A stretch of 37,162 nt of DNA from Verrucomicrobiaceae bacterium (lineage in GTDB: Bacteria; Verrucomicrobiota; Verrucomicrobiia; Verrucomicrobiales; Akkermansiaceae). Of this stretch, positions 6,669 through 14,189 are shown piece after piece (positions within the stretch are counted from its first letter, which is position 1; the number at the start of each line of letters is the position of its first letter). The stretch is taken from assembly GCA_027485615.1 (NCBI GenBank), contig JAIXQS010000177.1:1-37162 (forward strand), given 5' to 3'. The notes below the pieces were generated by a model, which saw only the letters and a list, made by a program, of their open reading frames with translations, was not told where the DNA came from and made no database searches. Made by a program: the position numbers and the translations under genes.

Positions 6669-8546
6669 TCACTCCACGCAACTTGTCCGGTCCCGCTTTT
6701 CCAGCCAGATCGTGAGCAACGCGACATCTGCCGGGGTGATGCCGGAGATGCGCCCCGCCTGCCCGATGGTCTGGGGGCGGATTTCCGAAAACCTTACTTT
6801 TGCCTCCTTTTTCAAAGCCGTGATGGCGTTGAAATCGATATCCGCCGGGATACGCCGACCTTCCTGGCGGGACATGCGGTCGATCTGTGTCCGCTGCCTG
6901 CCGAGGTGACCTTCGTATTTGAAATCGGTCTCAATCAGCGGCCAGATCTCGTCGGTGAACTCTTTCCGGATCGCCGTGGGTAGCGCTTCCCAGCTTTGGT
7001 CGCCGCGCCGGAACCAATGATCCAGTTTCACGCCCTCGAAGGGAGTTTCGCGCACCCATCTGTCCGCCCGCTTCAGTTCGGCGTGCTTGGCGGCGGTTCG
7101 TTCGACGCGTTCGCCCGTCGCCAAGCCGATTTCGGCGGCGCGGGGTGTGAGGCGGAGGTCGGCGTTGTCCTGGCGGAGCAGTAGGCGGTATTCCGCGCGG
7201 CTGGTGAACATCCGGTAGGGCTCGGTGCAGCCGCGCGTGACAAGGTCGTCGACCATCACGCCGAGGTAGGCTTCGTCCCGTCCGAGGATGAAAGGCGGTT
7301 TTCCTTGGGCTTTCAGCGCGGCGTTTGTTCCGGCGATCAACCCCTGCCCTGCCGCCTCCTCGTATCCCGAGGTGCCGTTGATCTGGCCGGCGAAATACAA
7401 CCCCTCCACCCGTTTTGTCTCCAAAGTCGGATGGAGCTGGGTGGGCGGGCAGTAATCGTATTCCACCGCGTAGCCGGGGCGCAGGATCTCGCATTTCTCC
7501 AGGCCGGGAATGGTGCGGAGGAAGGCGAGCTGAACCTCGTAGGGCAGTGAGGTGGAAACCCCGTTCACGTAGTATTCCAAGGTGTGGCGGCCTTCGGGTT
7601 CGAGGAAAACTTGGTGGCGGTTCTTTTCCGCGAAGCGGACGACCTTGTCCTCTATGGATGGGCAGTAGCGCGGGCCGACGCCTTCGATGATCCCGCAATA
7701 CATGGGCGATTGGTCAAGGTTTCCGGCGATGATTTCGTGGGTGGCAGGGTTCGTGTAGGTGATCCAGCACGGGATTTGTTCCACGTGGAACGCGGGATCG
7801 CCCCATGGGTTCAGAGTGAAGATGTCGTCCTTCCCCCTTTCGATCCGATCCGCCATGAAACTGAACTTCGGGACGGGCGTGTCGCCGTCCTGCCGTTCGC
7901 ACTTGGTAAAATCAAGGGATCGCCCGTTCAGGCGGCACGGGGTTCCGGTCTTGAAGCGCTCAACCTGAAAACCAAGGTGTTTGAGGGAGTCTGAAACGGT
8001 GGAGATCGCATCCCCCATCCTGCCGCCCTTCTCGTTTTTCAGGCCGACGTGCATCAGCCCACGCATGAACGTCCCGGCGCTCAGGATCACGGATTTCCCG
8101 GCGATCTCCATCCCCAGCGAGGTGCGGATGCCGGTGATCCGATGCTCTCCGTCCACCATCAGCTCAGCGACATTGCCCTGGTGAAGCTCGACCCCCTCCG
8201 TCCGCTCCATCTCCATTTTTATCCGGAACTGGTAAGCCTTCTTATCGCACTGGGTGCGGGGAGCGCGGACGGACGGGCCTTTTGAGGCATTCAACATCCG
8301 CCACTGGATACCGGTGGCGTCGGTGTTGATCCCCATCGCGCCGCCGAGGGCATCGATTTCCCGCACCATGTGACCTTTGGCGAGTCCGCCGATGGCTGGG
8401 TTGCAGGACATCTGGCCGATTGTGTCGAGATTCTGAGTCAGCACAGCGACCCGAGCTCCGAGCCGGGCGGCAGCCAGTGCGGCCTCGACCCCGGCATGGC
8501 CGGCGCCGATCACGATGACATCGTATTCTGTGGGATAGCGGAACAT
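6669..8546 (-). CDS. mnmG: tRNA uridine-34 modification enzyme MnmG (GidA)
   Basis: With MnmE, MnmG installs the (carboxymethyl)aminomethyl group at C5 of wobble uridine U34 in certain tRNAs, using FAD, NADH, methylene-THF and glycine or ammonium. The N-terminal FAD motif is GAGHAG (14-19), followed by [37 protein letters not shown] and the C-terminal helical MnmE-binding part. The 625-residue length is normal. Unusually, before the conserved [10 protein letters not shown] there is an apparent ~19-residue insertion ([19 protein letters not shown]). Its FHVEQ peptide (~252-257) is encoded by a near-perfect parS palindrome at 7777-7792. The gene is last in an argD-argF-cdd-mnmG reverse-strand run, 78 bp after cdd. 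In many bacteria gidA lies near oriC and parAB; those partners are not in this window. Confidence 0.97.
   Translation of the reverse strand: MFRYPTEYDVIVIGAGHAGVEAALAAARLGARVAVLTQNLDTIGQMSCNPAIGGLAKGHMVREIDALGGAMGINTDATGIQWRMLNASKGPSVRAPRTQCDKKAYQFRIKMEMERTEGVELHQGNVAELMVDGEHRITGIRTSLGMEIAGKSVILSAGTFMRGLMHVGLKNEKGGRMGDAISTVSDSLKHLGFQVERFKTGTPCRLNGRSLDFTKCERQDGDTPVPKFSFMADRIERGKDDIFTLNPWGDPAFHVEQIPCWITYTNPATHEIIAGNLDQSPMYCGIIEGVGPRYCPSIEDKVVRFAEKNRHQVFLEPEGRHTLEYYVNGVSTSLPYEVQLAFLRTIPGLEKCEILRPGYAVEYDYCPPTQLHPTLETKRVEGLYFAGQINGTSGYEEAAGQGLIAGTNAALKAQGKPPFILGRDEAYLGVMVDDLVTRGCTEPYRMFTSRAEYRLLLRQDNADLRLTPRAAEIGLATGERVERTAAKHAELKRADRWVRETPFEGVKLDHWFRRGDQSWEALPTAIRKEFTDEIWPLIETDFKYEGHLGRQRTQIDRMSRQEGRRIPADIDFNAITALKKEAKVRFSEIRPQTIGQAGRISGITPADVALLTIWLEKRDRTSCVE
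7777..7792. other. parS-like ParB-binding palindrome inside mnmG
   Basis: TGTTCCACGTGGAACG matches 15 of 16 bases of TGTTCCACGTGGAACA, a natural variant of the parS consensus (TGTTnCACGTGAAACA type), to which ParB binds. The 14-bp core is a perfect palindrome. It lies within codons for AFHVEQ of MnmG. Together with the second site at 8609-8624 it suggests a ParB loading region. Confidence 0.7.
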
Positions 8547-8608
8547 TCGCGGGACACAAGACTATCACGCCTTTCAGCGGGTGCAATCACCGACTAGGAC
8601 ACTAGAAA

Positions 8609-8624
8609 AGTTCCACGTGGAACT
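8609..8624. other. parS-like palindrome between cdd and mnmG
   Basis: AGTTCCACGTGGAACT is a perfect 16-bp palindrome sharing the 14-bp parS core GTTCCACGTGGAAC. It is intergenic, directly beside the cdd stop codon (8625-8627) and 62 bp upstream of the mnmG start. It lies 832 bp from the site at 7777 (start to start). Confidence 0.7.
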
Positions 8625-9017
8625 TTACGGCCGATCCAAGATGCCCGTGCTCGCACGTGGGAGGAGTTCCTCCAAGGTAAACACCACCCGCTCTGTCCGG
8701 TTCGCGAGGATCACGGATTTCACCCCAAACTCCGCCAGCACCTGCCTGCAAGCCCCACATGGCGAGATCGGCTGTGCCGTATCCGCGACTACCACGACCT
8801 TATCAAAACCGCGAACTCCTGCCGCAACCGCTGCACCGATGGCCACTCGCTCCGCGCAATTCGTCAGTCCGTAGGAAATATTCTCCACGTTGCAGCCGGG
8901 AAAGATCCTTCCGTCACTCGCGAGTAAAGCCGCGCCAACCTGAAAGTTCGAGTAGGGCGCGTAGGCGTTTTCCCTGACTTCCCATGCCGCCGCGATCAGC
9001 TCGTCGTCCGTTGTCAT
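8625..9017 (-). CDS. cdd: Cytidine deaminase (130 aa)
   Basis: This hydrolytically deaminates cytidine and deoxycytidine to uridine and deoxyuridine in pyrimidine salvage. It is a homotetrameric-type, single-domain zinc enzyme by length. The zinc ligands and catalytic Glu are visible: C54-A-E56 (TNCAERVAIG) and PCGAC with C87 and C90. YAPYSNFQVGAALL near the N-terminus and GCNVENISYG complete the active site. The ATG overlaps the argF stop (ATGA at 9014-9017), so the two are likely translationally coupled. A parS-like palindrome abuts its stop codon. Confidence 0.96.
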   Translation of the reverse strand: MTTDDELIAAAWEVRENAYAPYSNFQVGAALLASDGRIFPGCNVENISYGLTNCAERVAIGAAVAAGVRGFDKVVVVADTAQPISPCGACRQVLAEFGVKSVILANRTERVVFTLEELLPRASTGILDRP

Positions 9018-9928
9018 GGCTTCGTTCTATCACGCGCGACCAGTGCGACCAGCACCGCTTTCTGGGCGTGGAGCCGGTTCTCCGCCTGCTGGAAAATGGT
9101 TTCCGCGTGCTTTTCGAGCAGCTCTTCGCTGATTTCCTTGCCGCGGTAGGCGGGCAGGCAGTGGAGGACGATGTGACCCTTTGCGGCACCCGAGAGCAGT
9201 TCGGAATTCAGCTCGAAGCCTTTGAACTCCGCCTCTTTCTCTTTCTGCCCCTCCTGCCCCATGGACAGCCACACGTCGGTGTTGATGACATCCGCGCCCT
9301 CGACCGCTTCACGCGGGTCTTCGCAGACGGTGACGAGATCGCAGTCCAGTTGCTTCAAGAAATCGGCGGGCGGCTGGCAGCCTTTCGGAGAAGCGACCTT
9401 GAGTTCGAAACCCAACCGTTTCGCCGCCCACATCCAGGAGCGGGTCATGTTCGAGAATCCGTCGCCGACGAAGGCAAATTTCCGCCCCTCCCAGCCACCC
9501 ATCTTCTCGCGCACGGTCAGGAGATCGGCCAGGATCTGGCAGGGATGTTCGTCGTCGGTGAGGGCGTTGATCACCGGAAGCTTCGAGTATTTCGCGAAAT
9601 CGGTGACATCCTGCTGCGCGAAGGTGCGGATGATCACGCCGTGCACCATCCGGCCGAGCACGCGTGCGGTATCCTTGATCGGTTCTCCCCTGCCGAGCTG
9701 GATGTCATTGGAAGAGAGAAACATCGGAAAGCCGCCCAGCTCCCGGACGCCGACCTCGAACGAAACCCGCGTACGGGTGGACGATTTGGTGAAAATCATC
9801 GCCCATGTCTGCCCGGCCAGCGGCTGATCGGTGTCCCGGCCGCGCCACGCCTTCAGCCTCACGGCATCGTCGATGAGATTGGTCATTTCGTCCGCGGACA
9901 GTCCCTCGATGGATAGCAAATGTTTCAT
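9014..9928 (-). CDS. argF: Ornithine carbamoyltransferase (304 aa)
   Basis: This catalyses ornithine + carbamoyl phosphate to citrulline, the sixth step of arginine synthesis. Carbamoyl-phosphate binding is shown by STRTR (50-54) and HPCQ (128-131). The ornithine side is shown by DVWLSMGQE (218-226, the SMG loop) and HCLP (256-259), the Cys-containing catalytic motif. Length is typical. argD ends 10 bp upstream on the same strand and cdd overlaps the stop, so argD-argF-cdd is probably one transcript. The anabolic role is inferred from the argD neighbour. Confidence 0.96.
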   Translation of the reverse strand: MKHLLSIEGLSADEMTNLIDDAVRLKAWRGRDTDQPLAGQTWAMIFTKSSTRTRVSFEVGVRELGGFPMFLSSNDIQLGRGEPIKDTARVLGRMVHGVIIRTFAQQDVTDFAKYSKLPVINALTDDEHPCQILADLLTVREKMGGWEGRKFAFVGDGFSNMTRSWMWAAKRLGFELKVASPKGCQPPADFLKQLDCDLVTVCEDPREAVEGADVINTDVWLSMGQEGQKEKEAEFKGFELNSELLSGAAKGHIVLHCLPAYRGKEISEELLEKHAETIFQQAENRLHAQKAVLVALVARDRTKP

Positions 9929-9938
9929 CTTCGTAAAT

Positions 9939-11189
9939 TCAGTATTCGGACAGCGTGTCCTTCAGGATAGCGAGCGCCTCGTCGATTTCCGCATCGGTGA
10001 CATTCAGTGGAGGCAGCAAACGAATCGTGTCCGGCCCAGCGGGAACGGTGATCAAGCCTTTGGAAATCAGTGACTTAACGATTTTTAGCGCGGGCGTCTC
10101 CCCTTCTCCCATGGCGATCCGTGCCGAATTAAGACCGATCCCGAACAGCAGTCCGAGTCCACGGATTTCCGTGACCAAGGGCAGTTTCCATGACTCGATG
10201 GCCGCGCGGAGCCTTGCGCCTTGGCGGATCGCGTTTGCGGCGAGATTCTTCTCGCGGATCTCTTTCAACGTCTCCAGGGCGGCGGCGCAGACGAGTGGAT
10301 TCCCGCCGTAGGTGGAGCCGTGCGAGCCCGGCCCCATCAGTGAGGAAAGTTTCGTGCCCTTGTCATCGACGGCGCGGTCGCTGAGCCAGAAGGAACCGAT
10401 CGGCACCCCGCCGCCCATGCCTTTCGCCCAGGAAATTCCGTCCGGCTCGATTTCCGGAGCGATCGCGCGCCATGCCATCGCCTCGCCACAGCGGCCGAAG
10501 CCCGCTTGGACTTCATCAAACATCAGCAGTAGGTCGTGTTTTTTCCGCAGGGCATCGAGGGCGCGGAGAAATTCAGCTGAAGCGACATGAATCCCGCCCT
10601 CACCCTGTACCGGCTCTAGCAGAAACCCTACCGTTTCGTCGCGCACCGCGTTTTCCAGCGATGCGATGTCGTTGTAAGGCAGGTAACGGAAGCCCGGCAG
10701 CATCGGATCGAAGCCCTGCTGAATTTTCGCCTGACCGGTCGCGGCCATACTCCCGAGCGTGCGTCCGTGGAAGGATTGCTGGAAGGTGATGACCTCAAAA
10801 CGCGGCTTGCCATCCGCCTGAAATTTCAGGTGGCCGTAGCGACGGGCGGATTTGATGAGGCCGTCGTTTGCCTCCGCGCCGGAGTTCGAGAAGAAGATTT
10901 TTCCCGGTAATCCGATGTGGTGCAGGTTCATTTCCTCCGCCAGAAGTCCTTGACTATCAGTGTAATACAGATTCGATACGTGGATTAGCTTGCCCGCCTG
11001 CTCACGGATCGCGGCGACCATGCGCGGATGGCAATGCCCTAGCGAGCACACGGCGATGCCCATGCAGAAATCCAGGTATTCGCGACCCGCGTCATCGCGC
11101 ACACGTGTCCCCTGCCCCTCGACAAGGGTTAGCGGGAAGCGCCCGTAGGTGCCCATGACGTGTTTGTCGAATCTCTCGGTGGTGGTCAT
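9939..11189 (-). CDS. argD: Acetylornithine aminotransferase (416 aa)
   Basis: This is a PLP-dependent class-III aminotransferase that makes N-acetylornithine from its semialdehyde, and may also serve succinyldiaminopimelate formation in lysine synthesis. Visible features: the N-terminal YGRFPLTLVEGQGTRVRD typical of ArgD, FFSNSGAEANDG, the PLP ring contact LLMFDEVQAGFGRCG, and the Schiff-base lysine in SWAKGMGGGVPIG (about Lys256). I start it at ATG 11189 (MTTTERFDKHVMGTYG). The frame stays open to 11420, but that would run across the divergent promoter region and into gspE. It is the first gene of the arg-cdd-mnmG unit and is divergent from gspE. Confidence 0.95.
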   Translation of the reverse strand: MTTTERFDKHVMGTYGRFPLTLVEGQGTRVRDDAGREYLDFCMGIAVCSLGHCHPRMVAAIREQAGKLIHVSNLYYTDSQGLLAEEMNLHHIGLPGKIFFSNSGAEANDGLIKSARRYGHLKFQADGKPRFEVITFQQSFHGRTLGSMAATGQAKIQQGFDPMLPGFRYLPYNDIASLENAVRDETVGFLLEPVQGEGGIHVASAEFLRALDALRKKHDLLLMFDEVQAGFGRCGEAMAWRAIAPEIEPDGISWAKGMGGGVPIGSFWLSDRAVDDKGTKLSSLMGPGSHGSTYGGNPLVCAAALETLKEIREKNLAANAIRQGARLRAAIESWKLPLVTEIRGLGLLFGIGLNSARIAMGEGETPALKIVKSLISKGLITVPAGPDTIRLLPPLNVTDAEIDEALAILKDTLSEY

Positions 11190-11206
11190 TTCTTCGGACG
11201 GAAAGG

Positions 11207-11223
11207 GGCGGACGCTATACGCC
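11207..11223. repeat. Palindromic repeat, third copy of the GGCGGAnGCTATnCGCC family
   Basis: GGCGGACGCTATACGCC lies in the divergent argD/gspE intergenic region (11190-11316), differing from 5770-5786 at two positions. Apart from this copy, I see no convincing promoter motifs in that 127-bp gap. Confidence 0.55.
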
Positions 11224-11316
11224 TTGCGGGAAATAGCAAACCACTTTCGAGGCTTCATCCTTTCCACCGACAAGGTTGCCAGCGGCGGGCATTTAGAAGA
11301 GACTGCGCCCGAACGG

Positions 11317-13032
11317 ATGTCCCAACTTTTACTCGAACCTGCCCGCAGAAGCGGATGTGATAACCTGCCAGCGGTTGGCGAGCTTCTCAAGGAAGCCGCC
11401 CTGCTCCAGCGCTCCCCCATCGACGACCTCCTCGACGCTGCCGTGGTGGATGAGGAAAACTATCTCCGCGAACTCGCCCACGACCTCGATCTCCCGTGGC
11501 TCGCGAACATCCCGTCGGATGAGAATACCCTGCCGCTCCGCGAGGCCTGCGGGCCGCGGATCGCGCTACGGCATCGGCTTTTGCCTGTGGCCATTGAGGG
11601 CGAGGGCGCGGAACGGAAACTCCTGCTTGCCACTTTCGATCCTTTTAACCTTGTCGCACACCAGGCTGCGGCGCAGGAGCTTTCGATTCCTTTCGAGTGG
11701 TGCATGGCTTCGCGGAAACGCATCCACGAGGCGCTGCGCCGGCTTTACGGCGTAGGTGCCGATACGTTCGAGCAGATCCTTGAAGGCCGCGATCTCGACT
11801 ACGACCAGCTTTCCGATTCCGAGGACGAGGCGAACATCATCGACGCGGACGAGGACGAGGAAGCCAGCGTGGTGAAATTCGTGAACCAGATCATCCGCGA
11901 GGCGCTCGACCAGCGCGCGACGGATATCCACGTGGAACCGCTCGCGAACAATCTCCGCATCCGTTATCGCATCGACGGACGGCTTTTGGAAATCGCTGTC
12001 CCGGAAAACATCAAGGCGCTGCAAAGCTCGGTGATCGCGCGACTCAAGATCATGGCGCGCCTCGACATCGCGGAGCGCCGCGTGCCGCAGGACGGACGGA
12101 TCAACCTCCAGTTCGAGGGCGCGACCATCGACGTCCGCGTAGCTACTGTGCCTACCGTAGAAGGCGAGAGCGTTTCGCTGCGTCTCCTCAACCAGGAAAA
12201 ATTCAACCTTGCGAAGCTCGCGATGGAACCCTTCGTCCGGAAAAAAATCGAGGCGCTGCTTCACCTTCCAAACGGCATCGTCCTGATCACCGGGCCGACG
12301 GGTTCGGGAAAATCGACGAGCCTTTATTCCTTCCTCAGCGAGGTGAACAGCCCGGAGAAGCGCATCGTAACGGTCGAGGATCCTGTGGAGAACAAACTCG
12401 TCGGAGTCATGCAGATCGCCGTGAAATCGGAGATCGGCCTGACCTTCGCCACTGCTCTTCGCTCCATCCTCCGCGCCGACCCCAACATCGTGATGATCGG
12501 GGAAATCCGCGACCTTGAGACCGCCGAGATCGCGATCCGCGCCTCACTTACGGGACACCTAGTATTTTCCACCCTCCATACCAACGACGCGATGGGCGGC
12601 ATCTCGCGTCTCGTGGACATGGGCGTGGAGCCGTTCCTTGTCTCTGCCGCCGTTCGCGCCTTCCTCGCCCAGCGCCTTGTCCGCCGCCTCTGCCCGCATT
12701 GCAAGGTGCCGCGCGAAATTTCCACGCAGGATATCATCGACCTGGAAATCCCGCGCGACATCCCCGGCCAGATCTACTCACCCAAAGGCTGCGACCGCTG
12801 CCGCATGACGGGCTTTTCCGGGCGTCTCGCGATCTACGAGGTCGTGCTCCTCACCCAGGCCATGCAGGAACTCGTCGCCCACTCCCGCCCGCAGGCCGAG
12901 ATGAAAGCCCAGGCACTCCGCGACGGATACGTCCCCATGCGCACCTACGGCTGGCACAAGGTGATGCAGGGAGAAACTACCATCGAGGAGGTAATCTCTG
13001 TTACTTCGTCGGACATCGGCGGAGCTGATTAG
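11317..13032 (+). CDS. gspE: Type II secretion / type IV pilus assembly ATPase, GspE/PilB family (571 aa)
   Basis: This cytoplasmic ATPase powers assembly of a type II secretion pseudopilus or type IV pilus. In order: an N-terminal MshEN-type domain (residues ~1-150), then DIHVEP and RIDGRLLE, Walker A GPTGSGKST (326-334), the Asp box TVEDPVE, Walker B IVMIGEIRDLETAEIA, the His box GHLVFSTLHTND, and a zinc-binding CPHC...CDRC pair near the C-terminus. I chose ATG 11317 (MSQLLLEPARRS) over an upstream start that would read through the argD promoter region. It pairs with gspF at 14190, but a hicBA pair and a membrane protein lie between. No secretin or pseudopilin is in view, so T2SS versus T4P remains open. 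Confidence 0.93.
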   Translation: MSQLLLEPARRSGCDNLPAVGELLKEAALLQRSPIDDLLDAAVVDEENYLRELAHDLDLPWLANIPSDENTLPLREACGPRIALRHRLLPVAIEGEGAERKLLLATFDPFNLVAHQAAAQELSIPFEWCMASRKRIHEALRRLYGVGADTFEQILEGRDLDYDQLSDSEDEANIIDADEDEEASVVKFVNQIIREALDQRATDIHVEPLANNLRIRYRIDGRLLEIAVPENIKALQSSVIARLKIMARLDIAERRVPQDGRINLQFEGATIDVRVATVPTVEGESVSLRLLNQEKFNLAKLAMEPFVRKKIEALLHLPNGIVLITGPTGSGKSTSLYSFLSEVNSPEKRIVTVEDPVENKLVGVMQIAVKSEIGLTFATALRSILRADPNIVMIGEIRDLETAEIAIRASLTGHLVFSTLHTNDAMGGISRLVDMGVEPFLVSAAVRAFLAQRLVRRLCPHCKVPREISTQDIIDLEIPRDIPGQIYSPKGCDRCRMTGFSGRLAIYEVVLLTQAMQELVAHSRPQAEMKAQALRDGYVPMRTYGWHKVMQGETTIEEVISVTSSDIGGAD

Positions 13033-13035
13033 CCG

Positions 13036-13064
13036 TTGTTGAACTATTTCTTCCACATTATGAT
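13036..13064 (+). promoter_or_regulatory. Sigma-70-type promoter of hicBA (near-leaderless)
   Basis: TTGTTG (13036-13041), a 17-bp spacer and TATGAT (13059-13064; 5 of 6 to TATAAT). The expected start of transcription, 6-8 bases downstream, falls at or next to the hicB ATG (13072), so the mRNA would be nearly leaderless. Confidence 0.6.
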
Positions 13065-13073
13065 TTGAATCAT
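13060..13073. promoter_or_regulatory. Palindrome overlapping the hicBA -10 box and start codon
   Basis: ATGATTTGAATCAT is a perfect 6-bp inverted repeat with a 2-bp centre. It covers the -10 hexamer and ends within the hicB ATG. This is where a toxin-antitoxin autorepressor would be expected to bind. Confidence 0.5.
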
Positions 13074-13290
13074 GAAAGCAGAATTTACAGCCATCATCGA
13101 GACTGCCGAAGAAGGGGGCTATTGGGCCATCTGCCCTGAAGTTCCGGGCGCGAACGGACAGGGGGAAACGGTCGAAGAAGCCAAGGCGAGCCTCAAGGAA
13201 GCCATCGAGCTGCTGCTTGAAGACAGGATGGAGGATATTTTGAGAGGGCTGCCCAGTGAAGCGATCCGCGAGAAAGTGATGATCGGATGA
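13072..13290 (+). CDS. hicB: HicB-type antitoxin (72 aa)
   Basis: This is the antitoxin of a HicAB module, which binds and blocks the HicA mRNA interferase. The partial RNase-H-like HicB fold is evident: EFTAIIETAEEGGYWAICPE, then VPGANGQGETVEEAKASLKE and AIELLLED, matching the family pattern Y-x-A-x-C-P-E-x-P-G-x-x-x-x-G-x-T-x-E-E-A. It is short and shows no separate C-terminal HTH or ribbon-helix-helix DNA-binding domain, so how it would bind the operator is unclear. Its stop overlaps the hicA start (ATGA at 13287-13290). The order is hicB first, the reverse of the E. coli locus. Confidence 0.9.
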   Translation: MKAEFTAIIETAEEGGYWAICPEVPGANGQGETVEEAKASLKEAIELLLEDRMEDILRGLPSEAIREKVMIG

Positions 13291-13466
13291 AAAGGCGGGA
13301 TTTAGAAAAGAAGCTGCGCGTGGCTGGCTGTTACCTGAAACGCGAAGGAGCCTCCCATTCAATCTGGATCAATCCGAAGACAGGGATCACCGAAACTGTC
13401 CCGAGGCATACGGAAGTGAAGGAAAACCTAGCAAAGAAAATCTTAAAGAGCCTTGGAGCGGACTAG
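13287..13466 (+). CDS. hicA: HicA-type mRNA interferase toxin (59 aa)
   Basis: The short gene reads MKRRDLEKKLRVAGCYLKRE, then GASHSIWINPKTG and ends KENLAKKILKSLGAD. This is the dsRBD-like HicA fold: an N-terminal helix, the catalytic-His strand motif G-A-S-H-S-I-W (family G-S/K-G-S-H), a P-R-H-x-E-V (family VPxHxxxEI) strand, and a C-terminal helix. HicA cleaves mRNA and tmRNA independently of the ribosome when not bound by HicB. It is translationally coupled to hicB. All key positions seem present, so the module looks intact. Confidence 0.88.
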   Translation: MKRRDLEKKLRVAGCYLKREGASHSIWINPKTGITETVPRHTEVKENLAKKILKSLGAD

Positions 13467-13481
13467 AAATCAGGCAAAATT

Positions 13482-14171
13482 ATGAACCCGGAAACAGATG
13501 CCGTGGAGTATGATGACCCTGCAAAGCCGATGCGTTTGGTTTATGCGCTTCTGCTTTCATTCCCGCTTTTCGGCGTTGGCTATGTGATCGAACAAACGAT
13601 CCGATGGACGAACCATCTAGACGGCTTGATGAGCGGCCTGATCCATTTGATTTTTTTCAGCATCGGAGCCGCAATTTACCTGATCCCCTGGGCTCTGATT
13701 GTTCATTTCTCCTTCAGAAAGCGGGCCAACCAAAAGCGCAGAACTTTGTGGATGCTCGGCCCCTCCCTTCTCATGTGCCTGCTGTCGATAGTCAGTTTGG
13801 TTACAAATCCACCGACACCCAGTCACCGGTTCAAGCAACTGGCAAAGGCCGATCTACCCGCGAAAATGGAATCACTCAACTACTACTTCTCCGGCGGGGG
13901 TCTTGCGGATTATCATGACACCTACTATTTCAAAACTTCGTCCGCTGAGATTGATCGACTCATCCGGGAGATGGGGCTGGAAGAGGATGAATTTTATGGT
14001 GATCGTAGCACATCCCACACAATCATCAGCCCGTTGCCGGGAAGCCCTGATTTCAAGAAATGGCCCGAACACATCCAATTCCGTGGAGGAAGAGATGAGG
14101 GTTCGTGGCATTACTACCTGATTACCGACAAGCTTAAGACCCAAGTTTATATCAACGTGGGTTGTATATAA
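13482..14171 (+). CDS. Membrane protein of unknown function (229 aa)
   Basis: I do not recognise the family. There are three predicted membrane helices, at residues ~18-38, 52-76 and 89-108, then a soluble C-terminal domain of about 120 residues containing FSGGGLADYHDTYYFKTSS, IDRLIREMGLEEDEFY and WHYYLITDKLKTQVYINV. The C-terminal strand pattern resembles small solute- or signal-sensing domains, but I would not name one. It starts 15 bp after hicA and ends 18 bp before gspF, so it may be co-transcribed with either. The hicBA plus this gene block separates gspE from gspF and may be one inserted unit. Confidence 0.75.
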   Translation: MNPETDAVEYDDPAKPMRLVYALLLSFPLFGVGYVIEQTIRWTNHLDGLMSGLIHLIFFSIGAAIYLIPWALIVHFSFRKRANQKRRTLWMLGPSLLMCLLSIVSLVTNPPTPSHRFKQLAKADLPAKMESLNYYFSGGGLADYHDTYYFKTSSAEIDRLIREMGLEEDEFYGDRSTSHTIISPLPGSPDFKKWPEHIQFRGGRDEGSWHYYLITDKLKTQVYINVGCI

Positions 14172-14189
14172 GTCCCCAAACACTTCCCC

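Noticed and set aside
7777..8624. The two CCACGTGG palindromes as E-box-like or restriction-site coincidences
   Set aside because: Fourteen identical palindromic bases in two nearby copies beside gidA are much better explained as parS; kept as a finding.
11934..11949. A third CCACGTGGAAC match inside gspE
   Set aside because: It keeps only 12 of 16 parS bases, lacks the left arm, and is explained by the codons of the conserved DIHVEP motif of GspE ATPases.
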